Positions 1-7,384 of a DNA stretch of 25,657 bases are shown piece after piece. Position numbers and translations under genes: made by a program. The stretch's first letter is position 1, and every line of letters starts with the position of its first letter. The stretch comes from an uncultured Clostridia bacterium (GTDB lineage Bacteria > Bacillota > Clostridia > Christensenellales > Aristaeellaceae), in contig CAKUFI010000039.1 of the NCBI GenBank assembly GCA_934647305.1, forward strand, positions 1 through 25,657, in the 5' to 3' direction. A model generated the notes under the pieces. That model made no database searches. It worked only from the letters and a program-made list of their open reading frames with translations, and was not told where the DNA came from.

Positions 1-50
1 CGCGACCTTTTGGTTCGTAGCCAAACACTCTATCCGGCTGAGCTACGGGC
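1..50 (-). tRNA. tRNA-Arg (anticodon ACG), 3' part cut by window edge
   Basis: Read on the minus strand from position 50, the sequence gives a 7-nt acceptor 5' strand (GCCCGTA), a D arm with GCTCAG...GAG, and an anticodon arm TTTGG-CTACGAA-CCAAA. In the 7-base loop T33 is followed by ACG, which decodes arginine CGN codons. The variable region and T arm lie beyond position 1, so the gene is incomplete here. A consensus promoter sits 32 bp upstream. Confidence 0.93.
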
Positions 51-81
51 ACATGCAGTTCCTTTCCGAACGTGCTTATAT

Positions 82-110
82 ATTATACCGCGCACGGAAG
101 AATTCGTCAA
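82..110 (-). promoter_or_regulatory. Sigma-A-type promoter of the tRNA-Arg gene
   Basis: On the minus strand TTGACG (110-105) and TATAAT (87-82) are separated by 17 bp. The transcription start would fall near 75, about 25 nt before the mature tRNA 5' end, as expected for a tRNA precursor. Confidence 0.85.
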
Positions 111-181
111 GGGGCGAGCGGCGAGTTGAACTGTAAAGTTTTGCGGATGCGGCGTACAATTCCGACTTAGAAATGAAATGG

Positions 182-210
182 TTGACAGAATACAGGTCAT
201 GTGATATGAT
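182..210 (+). promoter_or_regulatory. Sigma-A-type promoter for the 412-2793 gene
   Basis: TTGACA (182-187), a 17-bp spacer and TATGAT (205-210) give a near-consensus promoter. Transcription would start near 217, leaving a leader of about 195 nt before the GTG start at 412. Confidence 0.8.
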
Positions 211-216
211 AAAGTT

Positions 217-411
217 AAGAAATGAGATGAAACTTGTTGCGCAAATCGCGCGCTGCGTGCCTCGGGACGGCGATTTTCCGTCTCCACGGGATAAATATGG
301 CGCTGTGCGCGCAAACCGTCGATTAAACGCGAAAAAAATTTAGAAAAATTTGCAACCCCGCCTTTCCCCGCGGCGTCTAATCAATAGATAAATAAACAAG
401 GAGGGATTCAA
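217..411 (+). other. Long 5' leader without a recognised riboswitch
   Basis: The leader holds two short hairpins: GACGG/CCGTC around a 7-nt loop (266-282) and GCGC-tgt-GCGC (300-310). An A-rich stretch follows (330-350), then the ribosome binding site AAGGAGGG (398-405), 6 nt before the start codon. No known riboswitch class or T-box signature was recognised. Confidence 0.4.
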
Positions 412-2793
412 GTGACCCAGACGAACGCAGGAAACCTGATCAGAACCGCTTTACTGTGCCTGCTGCTTCTGCTGTGCGCGGGCGGCGCGCTGGCCGAGTC
501 GGACGGCAATCTCGACCTGTTCGACGACGCGTACATGAAGGCGCACGGCCTGGTGGACGCAAACGGCGCGCGCCTGTACATTCAGGACATGGACTGGGAC
601 GGCGACACCTGCTACGCCTACCTGACCGACATGGGCGTATACACCTACACGCCCGGCGGCGAGCCGGAGAAGCTGTGCACGCTCCCTCCCGCCCCCGAAA
701 ACTTCTACGCGCGGGTGGATGGCCTGACCGACGAGGATCTGGAGCTGCTGCACAACACCGTGACCTACATCTCGGTCTGGGACGGCACGCTGTACGGCTA
801 CAACGTCTACTCGGGCCGCTGGGGCGCGATCGACGGCGAGGGAATCCACTGGCAGGACAGCCGGCTGAACTTCTCCTGCCTGTTTCACGAGGATTCCTTC
901 TTCCCCGACCGCATCGCCAACAGCTTTATGACTGACGATGCGCTGTACGTGCTGGCCGACTCGCCGAACGAGCAGGGCGAGTACGTCTACGCGGTGTTCG
1001 CCTTCGGCCTTGAGGACGGCACGAGCGAGCGCTACGACTGCGACGGCCTGCTGGGCGGCGCCTGCCGAGGGGAGAAGGGTGAGCTGTTGCTGCTCACTCG
1101 TTTCTCCGAGTCAGAATATGGTACGCTGGGCTTTAATATGGACAGCGGCGAGTCTTTCCCCATGGGTGCATACTTCGGGTTCCAGGTACAGGAGGATCTC
1201 GTGGGCGGACTTGCATATGACATATCGACCGACACGATCTATGTGGCGGCAAACGATTTGATTTATGCCAGTGAGAGCTCGGCAGAATATGAGCCGTTTG
1301 CACTGGTGGATACCAGCCTGATTATGCCGGAGACCCATGCCTGGGCGCTGTCCGGCGGGCGTTACGCCGTACGCGGCGACGAGTTGTGCATTCGCGGGAA
1401 AAACAGCGAGGAGATCAGAGAGCTCACGATTGCGGGCGGTCTCTTTTATCCTTCTGCGCGTGATTTGTATAAGGGTGCGCACTCAGATGTAAGGTTGAAT
1501 GAAACGGACGATCTGGATCAGCAGACAATCATTGATTATTTGCTTACGGGTGACGAGACCATCGACGTCTACTCGATGCCGCTCAACTACGCCTTCAACC
1601 TGATCAAGGAAAAGGGACTGGCCGTGTCGATGTCCGGCAGCGAGGCGATCGAGGCCGACGCTGCGCGCATGGACGAGCAGGTGCAGTCCGCGCTGCGGGA
1701 TGCGCAGGGCAACATCGTGGCCTACCCGGCGGGCGACCGCGTGGAGCTCGCGAACTACGGCATACACGAGGGCTACTGGCGCATGGCCTTCGGCGACCGG
1801 CCGCTGCCCACCACCTTCGAGGAGGTGCTCGACGCGTGGATCGAGTGGGAGGAAAACGACCTGATCGAGGAATACCCGATGCTGGGGTTCGAGATCTCCG
1901 AGGGCTTCAGCTATGAAAACTGGGTCAGGCGGTTCATCACGATCTATATCCGCCAACACGACGCGGACGGCGAACCTAACCTGGGCGCGCCCGAGCTGCG
2001 GACGGTGCTCGAGAAGCTGGCCAGGCTCGCCGAGGTGCGCCAGCAGCACGGGCGGGGGATCAGCGGCGAGTCGGATGGCGACCGCGCCCTCTCCAGCGAG
2101 ACCGGCGACACCGCCTTCATCTTTAACCCCTCCTCGCAGGTCGCGATGGAGGGCGACGACCACTGGGTGACCATGGGGAATGTCTACGATCAGTATCCCG
2201 GCGACGTCACCTGGCTGCCGCTGACCTTCGAGAAGGACGCGAAGCAGTATACCGACGCGTCGATGTACGTCTACTTCATCAACCCGCACTCCTGGCACAA
2301 GGAGGAGGCGCTCCAGTTCATCGAGTGCATGACCAATCCCCGCGCCATACCGCGCTTGTACTACGCCGTGCACCCCGACATGAACGAGCCGCTCGAAAAC
2401 GAGGACTACGAGGAGGTCAAGGCCTGGTACGAGCGCCAGTGCGAGGAGTACCGCGCGGGCATCAAGACCGCCAAGGAGCAGGACAAGGATACCTCGGAGC
2501 TTGAACGGCAGCTGAGCAACTACGAAAACTGGCTTGCCAGCGACGAGGGCCGCTGGGAGATCTCCCAGAAGACCATCGACGCCTACCGCCAGATGGTCGC
2601 CGAAAAGCCGCTCAACCTGCACATGACCTCGCCCTACCTCTACGCCATGACCATCGGCGAGAGCAGCTTCGTCAACACCCTCTGCGGGCAGTACGCGCAG
2701 GGCGGAATGCCCCTCGACCTGTTCCTCCAGAAGCTCTCCTCCCGCCTGAACATGATTACCCTCGAGGATTCCGGTTCCGCCGGCGCGGGCTGA
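412..2793 (+). CDS. Secreted two-part protein with C-terminal ABC solute-binding-like domain
   Basis: The 793-residue product starts at GTG 412, set by AAGGAGGG 6 nt upstream. A signal peptide covers residues 1-28 (hydrophobic LLCLLLLLC core, likely cut after ALA); there is no clean lipobox. Residues about 30-360 are rich in aromatic and acidic residues with repeated YVYAV/YDISTDTIYVAA-like strands, which suggests a beta-propeller-like fold. Residues about 375-785 read like an extracellular solute-binding protein family 1 domain, with helices such as PTTFEEVLDAWIEW, WLPLTFEK and YVYFINPHSWHKEEALQFIECM. It is usual for solute-binding proteins to be about 400-550 aa, so the N-terminal half is extra. 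No permease genes adjoin it, so it may serve a distant transporter or act as a sensor. Codons between about 1078 and 1555 are much richer in A/T third bases than the flanks. The signal peptide and reading frame are clear; the exact function is not. Confidence 0.75.
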   Translation: MTQTNAGNLIRTALLCLLLLLCAGGALAESDGNLDLFDDAYMKAHGLVDANGARLYIQDMDWDGDTCYAYLTDMGVYTYTPGGEPEKLCTLPPAPENFYARVDGLTDEDLELLHNTVTYISVWDGTLYGYNVYSGRWGAIDGEGIHWQDSRLNFSCLFHEDSFFPDRIANSFMTDDALYVLADSPNEQGEYVYAVFAFGLEDGTSERYDCDGLLGGACRGEKGELLLLTRFSESEYGTLGFNMDSGESFPMGAYFGFQVQEDLVGGLAYDISTDTIYVAANDLIYASESSAEYEPFALVDTSLIMPETHAWALSGGRYAVRGDELCIRGKNSEEIRELTIAGGLFYPSARDLYKGAHSDVRLNETDDLDQQTIIDYLLTGDETIDVYSMPLNYAFNLIKEKGLAVSMSGSEAIEADAARMDEQVQSALRDAQGNIVAYPAGDRVELANYGIHEGYWRMAFGDRPLPTTFEEVLDAWIEWEENDLIEEYPMLGFEISEGFSYENWVRRFITIYIRQHDADGEPNLGAPELRTVLEKLARLAEVRQQHGRGISGESDGDRALSSETGDTAFIFNPSSQVAMEGDDHWVTMGNVYDQYPGDVTWLPLTFEKDAKQYTDASMYVYFINPHSWHKEEALQFIECMTNPRAIPRLYYAVHPDMNEPLENEDYEEVKAWYERQCEEYRAGIKTAKEQDKDTSELERQLSNYENWLASDEGRWEISQKTIDAYRQMVAEKPLNLHMTSPYLYAMTIGESSFVNTLCGQYAQGGMPLDLFLQKLSSRLNMITLEDSGSAGAG

Positions 2794-2828
2794 CCGGGCT
2801 GGGAGACGTTGGGGAGGCCACCTTTCTG

Positions 2829-2874
2829 ACCGGGCAGTGCCCGGCCCCACCTGCTGCCGGTCGGCAGTGCCGAC
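2829..2874. repeat. 46-bp direct repeat, copy 1
   Basis: Identical base for base to 3097-3142. It contains two palindromes, CCGGGC-agt-GCCCGG and GTCGGC-agt-GCCGAC, joined by CCCACCTGCTGCCG. The reverse complement of its first part occurs at about 15548-15580. Confidence 0.9.
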
Positions 2875-2903
2875 AGCCACTTGCTGCCGCCGGTTCCGGC
2901 GAC

Positions 2904-2938
2904 GAATTCGGGAACCATAGATTGGAGTTCCCGAATTC
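2904..2938. repeat. Loop-conserved hairpin, copy A
   Basis: A perfect 12-bp stem (GAATTCGGGAAC with GTTCCCGAATTC) encloses the 11-nt loop CATAGATTGGA. Copies B (15190-15224) and C (15317-15351) keep this loop while the stem sequence changes with pairing preserved. Confidence 0.9.
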
Positions 2939-3096
2939 TACGAATCCGCGTTGCGGATTGCGGGTCGGCATTGCCGACTTCCACTTGTGCCCCTACCCGG
3001 AAAGCACTCTGATCTACGTAATATACTTTGAGGGACAAACGAATCTCCCCGAATCCAGCGCGGTTTGGGGAGTGAGGGGACGATTGACAGGCCGCC

Positions 3097-3142
3097 ACCG
3101 GGCAGTGCCCGGCCCCACCTGCTGCCGGTCGGCAGTGCCGAC
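3097..3142. repeat. 46-bp direct repeat, copy 2
   Basis: Exact copy of 2829-2874, 268 bp downstream. Here it is embedded in the longer module that reappears in inverted orientation at about 15495-15610. Confidence 0.9.
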
Positions 3143-3269
3143 TCTGCCGTTGCGCCTCCCCAAACCACATCCGGAAAGCACTTTGATCCGCACAGCAAGG
3201 CAGAAAAAGACACGCAGTTCCCCGAGGAATCCGCCGATTGATCAACGACCGGCAGCGCCGTGCGGGAAA

Positions 3270-4136
3270 TCAGTTTTTCATTCCGCACATCCTGTACAGC
3301 GCGTCGATTCGCGCCTTCGACGGCGTCTCTGCTGTAAAGACGCTCTGTCCCAGAGCCGCGTTTTTTCCTTCTCCCAGCCGGTGATACGGCATGAATTCCG
3401 TCCTGGCGGGAGGATACTGGTTCAGGAAGGCGCAGATTTTTTCCATCTCGTCCCCTGTATCGTTTGCGCCCGGGATGACCGGCACGCGAACGATGACCTT
3501 CTGCGCGCAGGTCTGCAGGAGCCTGCGGTAATTGCTCAGGATCAGATCATTCCCCACCCCCGTCAGGGCCAGGTGACGTTCGGGCGTCAGGGCTTTGAGA
3601 TCATACAGGAAATGATCTGTCAGCGGCAGAATTCTCTCAAAGGACGTCCAGGGCACGTTCCCCGCCGTATCAACCGCCGTATCGACGCCATTTTCATGAA
3701 GCATGGCAAGAAGCGCCTCCAGCGCGTCGATCTGCAGCATGCATTCGCCGCCGGACACGGTCACGCCGCCGCCGGACTTCTGATAGTAATCCCTGTCCTT
3801 CAGGGCAATCTGCACCAGCTCTGAGGTTTCCGCCTGCCGGCCGCAAAGCGAACGCGCGTTATTCGGGCAGGCCTCCACGCACGCGCCGCACAGAACGCAG
3901 ATCGAGCGGTCGGTAACGCCCTCCGGGGAAATCGCGCGCGCCGGACAGACCTGTGCGCAGGCGCCGCAATGCGTGCACCTGTTCCCGAAAACCATCAGAC
4001 GCGTCTTCGCTTCCCATGATTCCGGGTTGTGACACCACTCGCAGCGCAGATTGCAGCCCTGGAAGAAGATGATCGTGCGAATCCCGGGGCCATCCACGAA
4101 GGAACCTCGCTGAATGTCAAATATTCTCGTCTTCAT
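3270..4136 (-). CDS. Glycyl-radical enzyme activating enzyme (radical SAM)
   Basis: This 288-residue protein should cleave S-adenosylmethionine and abstract hydrogen from the radical glycine of a partner GRE. The radical SAM motif CNLRCEWC supplies C28, C32 and C35. Two ferredoxin-like clusters follow, CxxCxxCxxxC at 54-57-60-64 and at 80-83-86-90; such an insert is typical of activases of non-pyruvate-formate-lyase GREs. The SAM-binding SGGE motif (VTVSGGECML) lies near residue 128. It starts at ATG 4136, with AAGGAG just upstream and 9 bp after the response regulator stop, so it is co-transcribed with the sensor system. The only suitable GRE nearby is encoded at 11637-13721 on the other strand; the nrdD system has its own smaller activase. 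The assignment of partner is inferred from context. Confidence 0.93.
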   Translation of the reverse strand: MKTRIFDIQRGSFVDGPGIRTIIFFQGCNLRCEWCHNPESWEAKTRLMVFGNRCTHCGACAQVCPARAISPEGVTDRSICVLCGACVEACPNNARSLCGRQAETSELVQIALKDRDYYQKSGGGVTVSGGECMLQIDALEALLAMLHENGVDTAVDTAGNVPWTSFERILPLTDHFLYDLKALTPERHLALTGVGNDLILSNYRRLLQTCAQKVIVRVPVIPGANDTGDEMEKICAFLNQYPPARTEFMPYHRLGEGKNAALGQSVFTAETPSKARIDALYRMCGMKN

Positions 4137-4145
4137 ATGCGCTCC

Positions 4146-5483
4146 TTACTGCTTTTCAGGCTCGTCATCGGATGGAAAACTCACGCCTGTGAGGCTTGCC
4201 GCCTGCCCCGGCGCGGTCTTTTCAATGTCCGTCAGGTTCTCGCGATACCGCTTGGGAGAGTATCCCGTCATCCGCTTGACAAAACGGTTGAACGTCGATT
4301 TGTTTTCAAAGCCGGCAATTTCCATGATCTGATCCAGAGAGTATTCGGGACAGTTCAGCAGCCGGACGATCGCCTTCATCTTCTGACGCGCGATGTAGTT
4401 CGACAGGTTTATTCCCATGTGCTGCAGAAACAGGCGGGACAGATAGGAGGGATTATAGCCGGCCGCCTTTGCGAGCGTTTCAAGAGAGACGTCTCCCGAA
4501 AGATTGCGGTCGATATACTCCATCACGGAGGTCAGTATGGCCTTTGAAGTGACCGGAGCGGTTTTCGGCGTGATGATGTGCACATAGGGCGAGTCGGCGA
4601 TCTCTCCATTGTAGCCCTTGATGCGCGCGCAGTGAGCGCAGAATTCCTCCGCGTTTTTTGCGGAATGCGAAAGCAGGCAAACGGCGACCTGATTTGAAAG
4701 CCGGGAGTAATGCTCCACGACGCTGCTGAGCATATCCTGAAGCGCGTTGATTTCCAGATCCTCGTTGAGCTGAAGAACGCCCCAGAAACGATCCTGCTCC
4801 ATGACGAAGCAGGTGAATCCTGCGGCGTTGCTGAGATAACGCTCGGACAGGCAGATCAGCTGCCCGTAGGCGGCCTTGAAATCGGGGTTTTTCGGCGAAA
4901 GGATGCAAAACAGGTTGACGGGCTCCGTCGGACTGGGGCAGCTCAGCGCCGTCAGCGCTTCGGCGTAGCGGCGAGGATCGTGAGCGTACCTTCCGGCGAT
5001 GAGGTTTTTCATGGCTTCCTGCTTCAAAAAGCTCACGCACTGGCGATCAGCCGCACTCTGCTGCGAAATCAGCTGCTTCATATCGTCCATCTGCGTTTCC
5101 AGCTCCTGAACGACGCGCAGAAATTCGCCGATGAGCATCTCGTCGCTCTCCGATTTCAGCACATAGCCGCTCACGTCCTCGTGCAGCGCCGAGCGGACAT
5201 AGGTGAAGCTGTCATAGGCGGTCAGCATGATCGTCCTGCAGTCGGGCCAGCGCTGCCGCACGATGTGCGCCAGCTGCAGTCCGTCCATGCCGGGCATCTG
5301 GATGTCCGTGATCAGAATGTCAATCCGGCGGCGGCGCATGGTTGCCAGGGCCGCAAGCGCCGATCCCGCGCGGAAGATCTCCAGATCGCAGGCCGTCTGA
5401 TCCTCGAGCAGAGAGGCGACGGCCTGCAGCACATACGGCTCGTCGTCGACGATCAGCACCTGATAGATGTGCTTTTCATTCAT
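4146..5483 (-). CDS. YesN-like response regulator with AraC-type DNA-binding domain
   Basis: The 445-residue protein begins with a receiver domain (about 6-125): acidic pair D13-D14, phospho-acceptor D60 in TDIQMPGMDG, T88 and K110. A long middle region (about 130-320) is family-typical and poorly conserved. Two helix-turn-helix units of the AraC family fill about residues 330-430 (LETLAKAAGYNPSYLSRLFLQHMG and LDQIMEIAGFENKSTFNRFVKRMTGYSPKRYR). I place the start at ATG 5483, not at the upstream in-frame TTG, because GGAGGT lies 7 nt before this ATG and is itself inside the longer frame. Its start overlaps the kinase stop by 8 bp (ATGAATGA), so translation is coupled. It probably activates the divergent transporter-GRE operon through half-sites at 7252-7322. 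Confidence 0.93.
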   Translation of the reverse strand: MNEKHIYQVLIVDDEPYVLQAVASLLEDQTACDLEIFRAGSALAALATMRRRRIDILITDIQMPGMDGLQLAHIVRQRWPDCRTIMLTAYDSFTYVRSALHEDVSGYVLKSESDEMLIGEFLRVVQELETQMDDMKQLISQQSAADRQCVSFLKQEAMKNLIAGRYAHDPRRYAEALTALSCPSPTEPVNLFCILSPKNPDFKAAYGQLICLSERYLSNAAGFTCFVMEQDRFWGVLQLNEDLEINALQDMLSSVVEHYSRLSNQVAVCLLSHSAKNAEEFCAHCARIKGYNGEIADSPYVHIITPKTAPVTSKAILTSVMEYIDRNLSGDVSLETLAKAAGYNPSYLSRLFLQHMGINLSNYIARQKMKAIVRLLNCPEYSLDQIMEIAGFENKSTFNRFVKRMTGYSPKRYRENLTDIEKTAPGQAASLTGVSFPSDDEPEKQ

Positions 5484-7149
5484 GCTGTGAACCTCCAAAG
5501 CGGGGAATGTTCAGCTCCACGCACAGCCCGCCCAGACTGCTTCGGGAGAGCGACAGGCGGGCGTTCTGCCCGTAAAACAGACTGAGCCGGCGGTGGATGC
5601 TGTGCAGCGCCGTCACGTTGCCGTCCGCGTCCGAATCCGAAACCCTCGCGCGCAGCTCGGACAGCTTTTCGTCGCTCAGGTTCGTTCCGCTGTCCTCTAT
5701 GCGGATCGTCAGGCAGTCCGGACTCGTCAGGAAGGCCGTGCGGACAAGCAGGCAGCCCTCCGAGCGCTGGGCATAGGACACGGCGTTTTCGTAAATGGGC
5801 TGGAGAATCAGCCGGGGCACGATCATTTCCGCCCATTCTTCAGGGAGCTCCTCCTGCTCGGCTCTGAGCTTCAAGCCAAAGCGCATGGCCTGAATCGCCA
5901 GATAGTTTCTGGCGTGGGCGTACTCCTTTTCCAGCGGAAGCTCCATTTCGCCGGTTGAGGACATGTATTTGAAATAATCGCCCAGGTGCTGGCAAAGGAC
6001 GGAGGCGCTGTCGATATCCTCGTCCGCGATCATGTGGCGGAGCATGTAGAGCGTGTTGTAGAGGAAGTGGGGGTTGATCTGCGCCTGCAGGTGCTTCAGC
6101 TCCAGCTTTCTGGCGTAGATTTCATATTTATAGTTGCTGTCGATCAGGCTGTCGATCTGATCCATCATGCTGTTCAGGCCGTCCGTGAGCAGGCGAAACT
6201 CCCGGGATGCGGGCTTCCGGTCGATGCGGTATTTCAGGTCGCCCTCCCGCATGACCCGCATGGCGTTCACCATCCTTTTGACGGGAATGCCGATGCTCCT
6301 GCGCACGCCGAGAAAGCAGACCGCCGCGATGGGGACGCACAGCAGGATGTAGAAAAAGAGCAGCCTGAGCCGCAGATTCTCTTCGTGAAAAATCTCGTTG
6401 GTCATGAGGTATTTGCACAGATCGCCGTTCAATATATCCGAATGCACGGTAATGGTCTCATAGGGCTGCCTGGAAAGCGCGTCCGTGTCGAACGGATCCG
6501 TGTTTTTGAGCGCAAAGGCTCCTTTTTTGTGGTTCAGTACGGTCGGCTGATCGCCGTATGGCTCGGAAAAGAGCATGGCCTTCAGATGGTCATCATCCAG
6601 ATGGGCAATCAGCAGAATCTGCGGATTTTTCGCCGGAACGCTCTGCATCAGATAAAACTCGTTCCGGGCGGCGCTGTAGTTCAGCACGTTTGAAAGCGCG
6701 TTCTGGCGATAATCCTCGTATTCCGCGGCCGGACGGCTGCGCAGGCCGCGCCGGGAGGAGACGCTCTGGCCGTAGCGGATGTAGTACACCTCGACCTCCC
6801 AGATCAGATCGTGCCGCGTCTTCAGGCTGCTCAGCTTGGTCAGGATGCGCCTCACGGTCAGGTAGTACTTGCTCCGGGTGTAATAGCTGTAGTATCCGAA
6901 AAAGTTCATGATGTCGTTGTCGGAGCTGCTGTCGGTGAGCAGGAAGAGCTCGCTCTGTATGGACAGCGCCTCCTTCTCCATCATGACCCGTGTGTTGTCG
7001 AGCCCCTGATGCGCCAGGTCGATGACCTTTGTGTGCAGGTCGTCGGTGGAGCGGCGGATAATCTCGGCGCCGAACAGGACGACGGGCAGCAGCAGCGCCA
7101 GAAACAGAATCATGAGCCGCGTGGTGACGCCCATCGCGTATCGTTTCAA
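5476..7149 (-). CDS. YesM-like sensor histidine kinase
   Basis: This is a membrane sensor kinase of 557 residues. A first transmembrane segment (LMILFLALLLPVVLFG, about 13-28) is followed by an extracytoplasmic sensor of about 250 residues and a second segment (LLFFYILLCVPIAAVCFLG). A HAMP linker comes next, then a His_kinase domain with H361 in QINPHFLYNTL, and an ATPase domain with N-box LQPIYENAV and EDSGTN. The TTG start at 7149 is chosen because GGAGGT (7162-7157) lies 7 nt upstream and the promoter at 7184-7212 rules out the longer frame opening at 7212. It heads the operon with the response regulator and GRE activase. The ligand is unknown; relatives sense sugars or signals for CUT1-type transporters. 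Confidence 0.92.
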   Translation of the reverse strand: MKRYAMGVTTRLMILFLALLLPVVLFGAEIIRRSTDDLHTKVIDLAHQGLDNTRVMMEKEALSIQSELFLLTDSSSDNDIMNFFGYYSYYTRSKYYLTVRRILTKLSSLKTRHDLIWEVEVYYIRYGQSVSSRRGLRSRPAAEYEDYRQNALSNVLNYSAARNEFYLMQSVPAKNPQILLIAHLDDDHLKAMLFSEPYGDQPTVLNHKKGAFALKNTDPFDTDALSRQPYETITVHSDILNGDLCKYLMTNEIFHEENLRLRLLFFYILLCVPIAAVCFLGVRRSIGIPVKRMVNAMRVMREGDLKYRIDRKPASREFRLLTDGLNSMMDQIDSLIDSNYKYEIYARKLELKHLQAQINPHFLYNTLYMLRHMIADEDIDSASVLCQHLGDYFKYMSSTGEMELPLEKEYAHARNYLAIQAMRFGLKLRAEQEELPEEWAEMIVPRLILQPIYENAVSYAQRSEGCLLVRTAFLTSPDCLTIRIEDSGTNLSDEKLSELRARVSDSDADGNVTALHSIHRRLSLFYGQNARLSLSRSSLGGLCVELNIPRFGGSQHE

Positions 7150-7183
7150 CAGGAACACCTCCGCAGCCGTTCTCACTCTTTTT

Positions 7184-7212
7184 ATTATACCACGAGGAAA
7201 ACGCACTGTCAA
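7184..7212 (-). promoter_or_regulatory. Consensus promoter of the kinase-regulator-activase operon
   Basis: On the minus strand TTGACA (7212-7207), a 17-bp spacer and TATAAT (7189-7184) match the sigma-A consensus exactly. A GAAAACGC element like those of the divergent operator lies inside the spacer (7197-7204), which could let the regulator repress its own operon. Confidence 0.9.
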
Positions 7213-7251
7213 TTTTCAGGCCAAGAAAGTAAAAATATGCGTAAATGTCAA

Positions 7252-7322
7252 GAAATGCGCACGATTCAGGTCGGAAAACGCGCAAACATGTAAAGAAATG
7301 CGCTGTTTATGTACGAAAACGC
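7252..7322. promoter_or_regulatory. Array of four AraC-type half-sites
   Basis: Half-sites GAAATGCGC (7252-7260), GAAAACGCGC (7274-7283), GAAATGCGC (7295-7303) and GAAAACGC (7315-7322) start 22, 21 and 20 bp apart, about two helical turns each. The last one ends two bases before the weak minus-35 of the transporter operon. This geometry suits tandem binding by the AraC-family regulator encoded next door. Confidence 0.75.
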
Positions 7323-7324
7323 TA

Positions 7325-7352
7325 TTGTATAAGCCACGCGAATGAGTATAAT
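7325..7352 (+). promoter_or_regulatory. Probable activator-dependent promoter of the transporter-GRE operon
   Basis: A perfect TATAAT (7347-7352) is preceded 16 bp upstream by the poor minus-35 TTGTAT (7325-7330). A good minus-10 with a weak minus-35 beside phased half-sites suggests activation. Transcription would start near 7359, a few bases before AAGGAGGT (7370-7377). Confidence 0.65.
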
Positions 7353-7384
7353 GGGAGACAGAATAACGCAAGGAGGTAAAACCC

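Larger units (their letters stand above)
2794..3269. repeat. Palindrome-rich intergenic repeat array, locus 1
   Basis: This 476-bp gap between convergent genes holds no credible gene. It is a mosaic of hairpins: two identical 46-bp direct copies (2829-2874, 3097-3142), a 35-bp hairpin (2904-2938), AATCCGC-gtt-GCGGATT (2944-2960) and GTCGGC-att-GCCGAC (2964-2978). Two inverted copies of a GGATCAAAGTGCTTTCC unit lie at 2999-3015 and 3173-3189. The same modules recur at 15147-15780 and, more degraded, at 23190-23540. Position 2810-2826 resembles one truncated arm of the GGGGAGG...CCTCCCC hairpin complete at the other loci. Confidence 0.85.

Noticed and set aside
7150..7212. Longer N-terminus of the histidine kinase, opening at 7212
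   Set aside because: It would start upstream of the minus-10 box (7184-7189), so the codons would not be transcribed. TTG 7149 has a well-placed GGAGGT.
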